From assembly GCF_033843265.1 (NCBI RefSeq), contig NZ_JAWXRD010000033.1:23109-87108 (forward strand): a stretch of 64,000 nucleotides of DNA. Reading direction: 5' to 3'. The translations under genes were made by a program, and so were the position numbers. Source of the DNA: Scandinavium lactucae (lineage in GTDB: Bacteria; Pseudomonadota; Gammaproteobacteria; Enterobacterales; Enterobacteriaceae). The notes below the pieces were generated by a model. That model was given only the letters and a program-made list of their open reading frames with translations. It ran no database searches and was not told the origin of the DNA. Position 1 is the stretch's first letter. Every line of letters begins with the position of its first letter. This document shows, piece by piece, positions 57,544 through 64,000 of the stretch.

Positions 57544-59733
57544 TTAAGCCGTTTTCAGCTCACCCACCGGACGGGCAGGTTCAACCGGTGGATAATATGC
57601 TTCGTTGTGGCGCGCTTTGTTGCGCAGGCCTTCCGGCACGTCGTACAGCGGGCCGAGATGCTGATACTGCTGCGCCATGTCGAGGTACTTCGCGCTGCCG
57701 AGCGTATCCAGCCAACGGAATGCGCCGCCGTGGAACGGAGGGAAACCGAGACCATACACCAGCGCCATGTCCGCTTCCGCTGGGCTTGCGATAATGCCTT
57801 CTTCGAGGCAACGCACTACTTCGTTGACCATCGGGATCATCATGCGGGCGATAATGTCTTCGTCGCTGAATTCACGTTTGGCCTGACTGACGTCCGCCAG
57901 CAGCGCTTCAACCGCAGGATCTTCCTCTTTCTTCGGCTTGCCCTTGCTGTCTTCTTTATAACGCCAGAAACCGAGGCCATTTTTCTGGCCGTAACGGCTG
58001 GCTTCGAACAGAGCATCAATCGCATCGCGGTAATCTTTCTGCATTCGCTGTGGGAAGCCAGCAGCCATGACGGCCTGCGCGTGATGTGCGGTATCAATGC
58101 CCACCACGTCCAGCAGGTAGGCCGGGCCCATTGGCCAGCCGAACACTTTCTCCATCACTTTGTCGACTCTGTGGAAGTCGGCCCCGTCGCGTAGCAACTG
58201 GCTGAATCCGGCGAAGTAAGGGAACAGTACGCGGTTGACAAAGAAACCTGGGCAGTCATTCACCACGATCGGCGTTTTGCCCATTTTGCTGGCCCATGCG
58301 ACCACTTTGGCGATGGTGTCTTCTGAGGTTTTCTCCCCGCGAATAACCTCAACCAGCGGCATACGGTGCACCGGGTTAAAGAAGTGCATCCCGCAGAAGT
58401 TTTCCGGGCGCTTGAGGACGCTGGCCAGTTCGCCAATCGGTATGGTCGAGGTGTTTGACGCCAGCACCGTGTCCGGGCGCACTTTGTCTTCGGTCTCAGC
58501 GAGAACGGCTTTCTTCACTTTCGGGTTTTCTACGACCGCTTCGACGACGACATCGACGCGGTCAAATCCGGCGTAATCAAGTGTGGGATGAATGGTTGAG
58601 ATGACGCTCGCCAGTTTCATACCGTTGATTTTTCCGCGTTCCAGCTGTTTATTCAGCAGCTTGGCGGCTTCGTTCATGCCGAGAGTCAACGATTTGTCGT
58701 TGATATCCTTCATGATAACCGGCACGCCTTTCCAGGCTGACTGGTAAGCAATGCCGCCACCCATGATCCCCGCCCCGAGTACGGCGGCCTGTTTTGGGGT
58801 CTCGACATTTTTGGTCAGCTTCTTGGCCTGGCCTTTGACGAACTGGTCATTGAGGAAAATGCCGACCAGCGCGCGGGCTTCATTCGAGTGTGCCAGCGGA
58901 ACAAAACTTTGATTCTCAAGTACCAGGGCCTGGTCACGGCCTAAGCGGGCCGCGGCTTCAATGGTTTTCACCGCGGTGATCGGGGCCGGATAGTGTTTGC
59001 CCGCCGTCTGCATCACCATGCCTTTGGCGATAGTGAAGCTCATGGTGGCTTCAATTTTACTGAGTTTCAGTGGCTCAAGCTTCGGCTGACGTTTGGCTTT
59101 CCAGTCCAGATCACCGTTAATTGCCTGACGCAGAACCGCAATCGCACCTTCCCGCAGTTTTTCCGCTTTTACGACGCCATCGACCAGACCGATTTTGAGC
59201 GCTTCGTCCGCGCCCACATCTTTGCCTGCGGCGATGATTTCCAGGGCGCTATCAGCGCCGAGCAGGCGCGGCAAACGTACCGAGCCGCCAAAGCCCGGCA
59301 TGATCCCGAGTTTGGTTTCCGGCAGGCCGATGCGCAGATCCGGCGTCGCCAGACGGTAATCGGTCGCCAGCACGCATTCACAACCGCCGCCCAGCGCGTA
59401 GCCATTGACGGCAGAAATCGTCGGCACCGGCAGGTCTTCCAGACGACAGAACACGCTGTTCGCAAAGTGTAGCCATTGGCTTAGCTGCTCCGGTGGCACC
59501 TGGAACAGGGAGAGGAATTCGGTGATGTCCGCGCCGACGATAAATGCCGCTTTTTCGGAGCGCAGCAGTAAGCCTTTGAGGTCTGGCTGTTTTTCAAGAA
59601 CGTCCAGCGCCTGGCCGAGGCTGGCTACGGTTGCGGTATCGAGCTTGTTGACCGAGCCGGGGGCATCGAACACCAGTTCGGCAATGCCATCTTCCAGCCA
59701 GTCGAGGTACAGGGTGTCGCCTTTGTAGAGCAT
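57544..59733 (-). CDS. fadB: Fatty acid oxidation complex alpha subunit
   Basis: This 729-residue multifunctional enzyme has the E. coli length. The N-terminal crotonase domain (enoyl-CoA hydratase/isomerase) has catalytic Glu119 and Glu139 in GGGCECVLATD and GLPETKLG; the central hydroxyacyl-CoA dehydrogenase domain opens with the NAD-binding VLGAGIMGGGIA (about residues 317-328) and has the catalytic HFFNPVHRMPLVE. It carries out the middle steps of beta-oxidation. It is the first gene of fadBA, divergent from pepQ, with a FadR operator upstream. Confidence 0.97.
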   Translation of the reverse strand: MLYKGDTLYLDWLEDGIAELVFDAPGSVNKLDTATVASLGQALDVLEKQPDLKGLLLRSEKAAFIVGADITEFLSLFQVPPEQLSQWLHFANSVFCRLEDLPVPTISAVNGYALGGGCECVLATDYRLATPDLRIGLPETKLGIMPGFGGSVRLPRLLGADSALEIIAAGKDVGADEALKIGLVDGVVKAEKLREGAIAVLRQAINGDLDWKAKRQPKLEPLKLSKIEATMSFTIAKGMVMQTAGKHYPAPITAVKTIEAAARLGRDQALVLENQSFVPLAHSNEARALVGIFLNDQFVKGQAKKLTKNVETPKQAAVLGAGIMGGGIAYQSAWKGVPVIMKDINDKSLTLGMNEAAKLLNKQLERGKINGMKLASVISTIHPTLDYAGFDRVDVVVEAVVENPKVKKAVLAETEDKVRPDTVLASNTSTIPIGELASVLKRPENFCGMHFFNPVHRMPLVEVIRGEKTSEDTIAKVVAWASKMGKTPIVVNDCPGFFVNRVLFPYFAGFSQLLRDGADFHRVDKVMEKVFGWPMGPAYLLDVVGIDTAHHAQAVMAAGFPQRMQKDYRDAIDALFEASRYGQKNGLGFWRYKEDSKGKPKKEEDPAVEALLADVSQAKREFSDEDIIARMMIPMVNEVVRCLEEGIIASPAEADMALVYGLGFPPFHGGAFRWLDTLGSAKYLDMAQQYQHLGPLYDVPEGLRNKARHNEAYYPPVEPARPVGELKTA

Positions 59734-59758
59734 GTCAGTCTCCTGAATCCAGTACTAT

Positions 59759-59775
59759 TACTGGTCTTACCAGAT
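59759..59775 (-). promoter_or_regulatory. FadR operator of fadBA
   Basis: On the minus strand the 17-mer ATCTGGTAAGACCAGTA closely matches the fadB FadR site of E. coli (ATCTGGTACGACCAGAT). It lies 26 bp upstream of the fadB start. FadR bound here represses fadBA until long-chain acyl-CoA releases it. Confidence 0.82.
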
Positions 59776-59876
59776 GAGACGGAGTGTGGATTTTATGTTA
59801 ATAAATTGCAAATTACTCTTTAAGAAAATGACGTATGGATCACGCTCGGCAGAAATCACGCAGTGCTAAACCGATG

Positions 59877-59885
59877 TGCTAAGAT
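59877..59885 (+). promoter_or_regulatory. Probable pepQ promoter (extended -10)
   Basis: TGC-TAAGAT (59877-59885) is an extended -10 element 37 bp before the pepQ start. No good -35 is visible, which is tolerated for extended -10 promoters. Confidence 0.45.
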
Positions 59886-59921
59886 GCGGGGAATTAGGGC
59901 AAAAACAGAGAAGGGTAAAAC

Positions 59922-61253
59922 ATGGATTCACTGGCCACACTCTATAAAAATCATATCGCTACGTTGCAGGAACGCACGCGTGACGTACTGGATCGCTTTA
60001 AGCTCGACGCGCTGTTAATTCACTCCGGCGAGCTGGTTAACGTCTTCCTCGACGATCATCCTTATCCGTTCAAAGTGAACCCGCAGTTTAAGGCCTGGGT
60101 GCCAGTGACGCAGGTGCCAAACTGTTGGCTGCTGGTGGATGGGGTCAATAAACCGAAGCTGTGGTTCTATCTGCCGGTGGATTACTGGCACAACGTTGAG
60201 CCGCTGCCATCCTCCTTCTGGACCGAAGACGTCGACGTTATTGCGCTGCCAAAAGCCGACGGTATCGGCAGTCAGCTGCCTGCGGCTCGCGGCAACATCG
60301 CCTACATTGGCCCAGTGGCTGAACGCGCGCTGGGGCTGGATATCGCTGCCGCCAACATCAACCCGAAAGGGGTGATTGATTATCTGCATTACTATCGCTC
60401 TTATAAAACCGATTACGAACTTTCCTGTATGCGCGAAGCGCAGAAAATGGCGGTGAATGGCCACCAGGCGGCGCATGAAGCATTCCTCTCCGGGATGAGC
60501 GAGTTCGACATTAACCTCGCGTATCTGACCGCCACCGGCCATCGTGATACCGACGTGCCTTATAGCAACATCGTGGCGCTCAACGAGCATGCGTCCGTGT
60601 TGCACTACACCAAACTGGATCACCGCGCGCCGTCTGAAATGCGCAGCTTCCTGTTGGATGCGGGCGCTGAGTATAACGGTTATGCCGCTGACCTGACCCG
60701 TACCTGGGCAGGGAACGCCGATACCGAGTTTGCGCAGCTGATTAAAGACGTCAACACCGAGCAGTTGGCGCTTATCGACACGTTGAAAACAGGCGTGAGC
60801 TACGTTGACTATCACATCCAGTTCCATCAACGCATCGCCAAACTGCTGCGTAAGCATCAGCTGATTACCGATATGAGCGAAGAGGCGATGGTGGATAACG
60901 ACATTACCGGGCCGTTTATGCCGCATGGGATTGGGCATCCGCTGGGTCTGCAGGTTCACGACGTGGCGGGCTTCATGCAGGACGATAAAGGCACGCACCT
61001 TGCCGCACCGTCGAAATACCCTTACCTGCGTTGTACCCGTATTCTGCAACCGCGGATGGTGCTGACCATCGAGCCGGGGATCTACTTTATCGAATCCCTG
61101 CTGGCACCGTGGCGTGAAGGACAATTCAGCAAACACTTCAACTGGCAGAAGATTGACGCCATGAAGCCGTTTGGGGGGATCCGCATCGAAGACAACGTGG
61201 TGCTTCACGAAAACAGCATCGAAAACATGACCCGGGATCTGAAGCTGGCCTGA
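59922..61253 (+). CDS. pepQ: Xaa-Pro dipeptidase PepQ
   Basis: This 443-residue metallopeptidase (the E. coli length) hydrolyses dipeptides with C-terminal proline. It has the pita-bread fold: metal ligands are in LLDAGAEYNGYAADLTRTW, FMPHGIGHPLGLQVHD, LTIEPGIYF and GGIRIEDNVV. It is divergent from fadB, and its stop overlaps the yigZ start by one base (TGATGG). Confidence 0.96.
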   Translation: MDSLATLYKNHIATLQERTRDVLDRFKLDALLIHSGELVNVFLDDHPYPFKVNPQFKAWVPVTQVPNCWLLVDGVNKPKLWFYLPVDYWHNVEPLPSSFWTEDVDVIALPKADGIGSQLPAARGNIAYIGPVAERALGLDIAAANINPKGVIDYLHYYRSYKTDYELSCMREAQKMAVNGHQAAHEAFLSGMSEFDINLAYLTATGHRDTDVPYSNIVALNEHASVLHYTKLDHRAPSEMRSFLLDAGAEYNGYAADLTRTWAGNADTEFAQLIKDVNTEQLALIDTLKTGVSYVDYHIQFHQRIAKLLRKHQLITDMSEEAMVDNDITGPFMPHGIGHPLGLQVHDVAGFMQDDKGTHLAAPSKYPYLRCTRILQPRMVLTIEPGIYFIESLLAPWREGQFSKHFNWQKIDAMKPFGGIRIEDNVVLHENSIENMTRDLKLA

Positions 61254-61867
61254 TGGACAGTTGGCTGATTCCGGCCGCGCCGGTGACCGTGGTCGACGAA
61301 ATCAAAAAGAGCCGCTTCATTACCCTACTCGCCCATACTGAGGGCGTGGAAGCGGCGAAAGCGTTTGTCGAATCGGTCAGGGCGGAACATCCGGATGCGC
61401 GTCACCATTGCGTGGCGTGGGTTGCCGGGCCGCCAAACGATTCGCAACAGTTGGGTTTCTCCGATGACGGTGAACCGGCGGGTACGGCAGGTAAACCGAT
61501 GCTTGCCCAGCTAATGGGCAGCGGCGTCGGGGAAATAACCGCCGTGGTGGTGCGCTACTACGGCGGTATTTTGCTGGGCACGGGTGGCCTGGTGAAAGCC
61601 TACGGTGGCGGAGTGCATCAGGCCTTGGCGGAACTCACGACGCTGCGCAAGACGCCGTTGACCGAATATACTTTGCAGTGCGAGTACGGACTGCTGGCCG
61701 GTGTCGAATCCCTGCTGGCGCAATTTTCCGGCAAAGTTGTCAGCAGTGATTATCAGGCCGATGTGCATCTTCGGGTGGCGCTTCCGCAGGCCGAACTGGC
61801 GGCTTTTTCGACAAGACTGGCGGATTTTAGCCGCGGCGCGTTGCAATTGCGCCGGATTGGCGAATAA
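61253..61867 (+). CDS. yigZ: YigZ, IMPACT family protein
   Basis: This 204-residue protein has the E. coli YigZ length. The N-terminal UPF0029/IMPACT domain (about residues 15-125) includes the signature FSDDGEPAGTAGKPML and VVVRYYGGILLGTGGLVKAYG; a smaller ferredoxin-like C-terminal domain follows. The bacterial function is unknown; the eukaryotic IMPACT proteins act in GCN2 signalling. It sits between pepQ and trkH. Confidence 0.94.
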   Translation: MDSWLIPAAPVTVVDEIKKSRFITLLAHTEGVEAAKAFVESVRAEHPDARHHCVAWVAGPPNDSQQLGFSDDGEPAGTAGKPMLAQLMGSGVGEITAVVVRYYGGILLGTGGLVKAYGGGVHQALAELTTLRKTPLTEYTLQCEYGLLAGVESLLAQFSGKVVSSDYQADVHLRVALPQAELAAFSTRLADFSRGALQLRRIGE

Positions 61868-61907
61868 TCCCCGGTCTACTTTTTGCTTATCAAAGGAAGC
61901 GGCAGAG

Positions 61908-63359
61908 ATGCATTTTCGCGCCATTACCCGAATCGTTGGACTGCTGGTTATTCTTTTTTCGGGGACGATGATCGTTCCTGGGCTGGTGGCATTGATCTAC
62001 CGGGACGGGGCCGGGCGGGCATTTACTCAGACCTTTTTTGTGGCGCTGGCGATTGGCTCCCTGCTGTGGTGGCCGAACCGTAAACAAAAGGGCGAGCTGA
62101 AATCCCGCGAGGGGTTTCTGATTGTCGTGCTGTTCTGGACCGTGCTGGGGAGCGTGGGTGCGCTGCCGTTCATTTTCTCGGAACAGCCGAATCTGACCAT
62201 TACTGACGCCTTCTTTGAATCTTTCTCAGGGTTGACCACCACTGGCGCAACCACGCTGGTGGGTCTCGACTCTTTACCGCACGCCATCCTCTTCTATCGT
62301 CAGATGCTGCAATGGTTCGGCGGGATGGGGATAATCGTACTGGCGGTCGCTATCTTGCCAATCCTTGGTGTGGGCGGGATGCAGCTGTATCGTGCGGAAA
62401 TGCCGGGGCCGCTGAAGGATAACAAGATGCGCCCACGAATTGCCGAGACGGCCAAAACGCTGTGGCTTATTTATGTCTTGCTGACCGTCGCCTGCGCACT
62501 GGCGCTGTGGTTTGCCGGAATGCCTGCTTTTGATGCCATTGGGCATAGCTTCTCGACCATTGCTATCGGCGGTTTTTCTACCCATGATGCTAGCGTGGGG
62601 TATTTTGACAGCCCGACCATCAACACCATTATTGCTATTTTCCTGCTTATCTCAGGCTGTAACTACGGTCTGCACTTCTCTTTATTAAGCGGTCGCAATC
62701 TGAAGGTGTACTGGCGTGACCCGGAATTCCGCATGTTTATCGGCGTGCAGCTGACGTTGGTGATTATCTGTACGCTGGTGTTGTTGCTGCACAATGTTTA
62801 CGCCTCGGCGGTCACGACCCTTAACCAGGCCTTCTTCCAGGTGGTATCAATGGCGACCACTGCAGGCTTTACTACCGACAGCATTGCGCGCTGGCCACTG
62901 TTCCTGCCGGTGCTGTTACTGTGCTCTGCTTTTATCGGTGGCTGTGCGGGGTCAACGGGGGGGGGCCTGAAGGTGATTCGTATCCTGTTGTTGTTCAAAC
63001 AAGGGAACCGCGAACTCAAACGTCTGGTGCATCCGAATGCGGTATATAGCATCAAGCTGGGCAACCGTGCGCTGCCGGAACGTATTCTTGAAGCGGTGTG
63101 GGGATTCTTCTCCGCTTATGCGCTGGTGTTCATCGTCAGTATGCTGGCGATTATTGCCACCGGCGTGGATGATTTCTCGGCCTTTGCGTCCGTCGTCGCC
63201 ACGCTGAACAATCTCGGCCCGGGCCTGGGGGTCGTGGCGGATAACTTCGCCAGTATGAACCCGGTGGCTAAATGGATCCTGATCGCCAACATGCTGTTTG
63301 GTCGTCTGGAAGTCTTCACTCTGTTGGTGCTCTTTACACCGACTTTCTGGCGCGAATAA
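61908..63359 (+). CDS. trkH: Potassium uptake protein TrkH
   Basis: This 483-residue protein has the E. coli length. It is the K+-translocating subunit of the Trk system, working with TrkA. Four membrane-pore-membrane repeats are visible, with filter-type glycine segments such as SGLTTTGATTL, TIAIGGFST, SMATTAGFTTDS and NNLGPGLG. The ATG at 61908 follows AAGGAAG. A run of nine G bases (62957-62965) falls inside the coding region at SSTGGGLKV-like residues. hemG follows after 11 bp. Confidence 0.97.
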   Translation: MHFRAITRIVGLLVILFSGTMIVPGLVALIYRDGAGRAFTQTFFVALAIGSLLWWPNRKQKGELKSREGFLIVVLFWTVLGSVGALPFIFSEQPNLTITDAFFESFSGLTTTGATTLVGLDSLPHAILFYRQMLQWFGGMGIIVLAVAILPILGVGGMQLYRAEMPGPLKDNKMRPRIAETAKTLWLIYVLLTVACALALWFAGMPAFDAIGHSFSTIAIGGFSTHDASVGYFDSPTINTIIAIFLLISGCNYGLHFSLLSGRNLKVYWRDPEFRMFIGVQLTLVIICTLVLLLHNVYASAVTTLNQAFFQVVSMATTAGFTTDSIARWPLFLPVLLLCSAFIGGCAGSTGGGLKVIRILLLFKQGNRELKRLVHPNAVYSIKLGNRALPERILEAVWGFFSAYALVFIVSMLAIIATGVDDFSAFASVVATLNNLGPGLGVVADNFASMNPVAKWILIANMLFGRLEVFTLLVLFTPTFWRE

Positions 63360-63370
63360 CAGGAGCGTTT

Positions 63371-63910
63371 GTGAAAATATTGATTCTCTTCTCCACCCGG
63401 GATGGGCAAACGCGTGAGATTGCCGCGTCACTGGCGACGGAGCTGAAAGAGCTGGCCTTCGATGCGGACATCGTTAACCTGCATCGGGCCGACAATATCG
63501 ACTGGTCCGCGTATGACGGCGTGGTGATCGGTGCCTCTATTCGTTACGGCCATTTCCATGCGGCACTGGATAGCTTTGTGAAAAAGCATCAGCACTCTCT
63601 GGCGCAGCGACCAGGTGCATTCTATTCCGTGAACCTCGTGGCGCGTAAACCTGAGAAGCGTACCCCGCAGACCAACAGCTATACCCGTAAGTTCTTGCTC
63701 GGTTCTACGTGGGCTCCCGATCTCTGCGCGGTGTTTGCCGGGGCGCTGCGTTACCCACGTTATAGCTGGTACGACCGAATGATGATCCGCCTGATTATGA
63801 AGATGACGGGGGGCGAAACCGATACGCGTAAAGAAGTGGTGTATACCGACTGGCAGCAAGTCGCTCATTTTGCGCGTGAAATCGCTCAACTTGTACGCAA
63901 ACAGGCGTAA
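63371..63910 (+). CDS. hemG: Menaquinone-dependent protoporphyrinogen IX dehydrogenase
   Basis: This 179-residue flavodoxin-like protein (181 in E. coli) oxidises protoporphyrinogen IX to protoporphyrin IX and passes electrons to the quinone pool. The FMN-binding loop is FSTRDGQTREIA (residues 6-17), and the family's long insertion loop with ARKPEKRTPQTNSY is intact. The start is GTG at 63371 with AGGAG 5 nt upstream. It follows trkH, as in E. coli, and precedes the predicted rrn operon. Confidence 0.95.
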   Translation: MKILILFSTRDGQTREIAASLATELKELAFDADIVNLHRADNIDWSAYDGVVIGASIRYGHFHAALDSFVKKHQHSLAQRPGAFYSVNLVARKPEKRTPQTNSYTRKFLLGSTWAPDLCAVFAGALRYPRYSWYDRMMIRLIMKMTGGETDTRKEVVYTDWQQVAHFAREIAQLVRKQA

Positions 63911-63946
63911 AAAACGGCGTGACGCCTGGAAAGTGAGCAGTCGGAA

Positions 63947-63993
63947 AGTTTTTTTGAATTTAGACTTGCCGTCTCAGAATAACTCCCTATAAT
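63947..63993 (+). promoter_or_regulatory. rrn P1-type promoter at the right edge
   Basis: An A/T-rich UP element (63947-63963), -35 TTGCCG (63966-63971), a 16 bp spacer and a perfect TATAAT (63988-63993) followed by GCGCCTC match enterobacterial rrn P1 promoters, which have the same unusual 16 bp spacing and G/C-rich discriminator. hemG is followed by rrnA in E. coli, so a 16S rRNA gene is expected just outside the window. FIS sites further upstream are not clear. Confidence 0.85.
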
Positions 63994-64000
63994 GCGCCTC

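Noticed and set aside
63902..63928. Inverted repeat CAGGCGT / ACGCCTG after hemG
   Set aside because: Part of it is hemG coding sequence and no T tract follows, so it is not a convincing terminator.

Overview
The window is a chromosomal segment of an enterobacterium (family Enterobacteriaceae). Gene content and order match the E. coli/Salmonella wec - hem - cya - uvrD - metE - ubi/tat - fad - rrnA region almost gene for gene, with very similar protein lengths. Several positions differ from E. coli K-12: aslAB and the yigF/yigG position are replaced by other genes, and extra genes lie beside yigL and metE. This points to a relative in the Enterobacter/Citrobacter/Klebsiella/Lelliottia range rather than Escherichia proper; the species cannot be fixed by reading alone.

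Layout. 1-9695 (+): the distal part of the enterobacterial common antigen (ECA) operon, wecB(partial)-wecC-rffG-rffH-wecD-wecE-wzxE-wecF-wzyE-wecG, tightly coupled by 1-23 nt overlaps or very short gaps. 9863-11248: the amino-acid permease yifK. 11351-11804: four tRNA genes (Arg-CCG, His-GTG, Leu-CAG, Pro-TGG) behind one stringent-type promoter and ended by a strong terminator. 12062-12281: the small RNA GlmZ, with two GlrR-type operators upstream. 12288-13490 (-): an accessory MFS transporter. 13668-17757 (-): the haem operon hemC-hemD-hemX-hemY, divergent from cyaA (18095-20641), whose promoter carries a CRP site. Then cyaY (-), lptM, dapF-yigA-xerC-yigB, SOS-controlled uvrD, and corA with a corL-like leader peptide.

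28061-29771 (-): an accessory pair, a membrane di-iron desaturase and a PhnD-like binding protein without signal peptide. Then rarD and yigI (-), pldA, recQ, rhtC, rhtB (-), pldB, yigL, a free-standing EAL-domain gene (-), bioP, metR (-) and metE. A complete ERIC element sits in the metE leader. Between metE and ysgA is a small accessory hotspot: a toxin-antitoxin pair whose toxin is cut by an amber codon, and an orphan 151-residue protein behind a leader resembling the P4-satellite ash/immunity leader.

44242-63910: ysgA (-), udp (with CRP sites), rmuC, ubiE-ubiJ-ubiB-tatA-tatB-tatC-tatD, rfaH (-), ubiD-fre, a second ERIC, the fatty-acid oxidation operon fadBA (-) with a FadR operator, pepQ-yigZ-trkH-hemG, and at the very end an rrn P1-type promoter, so a ribosomal RNA operon should start just past the right edge.

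Most genes are ordinary housekeeping functions: surface glycan synthesis, haem, cAMP signalling, DNA repair, ubiquinone, Tat export, beta-oxidation and K+ uptake. The novelty lies in the accessory insertions (12.3-13.5 kb, 28.1-29.8 kb, 37.5-38.3 kb, 42.7-44.2 kb) and in regulatory DNA: ERIC in the metE leader, REP in the uvrD leader, GlrR sites without a visible sigma-54 core at glmZ, and the corA leader peptide. I see no CRISPR array, insertion sequence or intact prophage, and no strong candidate for a wholly new multigene system.
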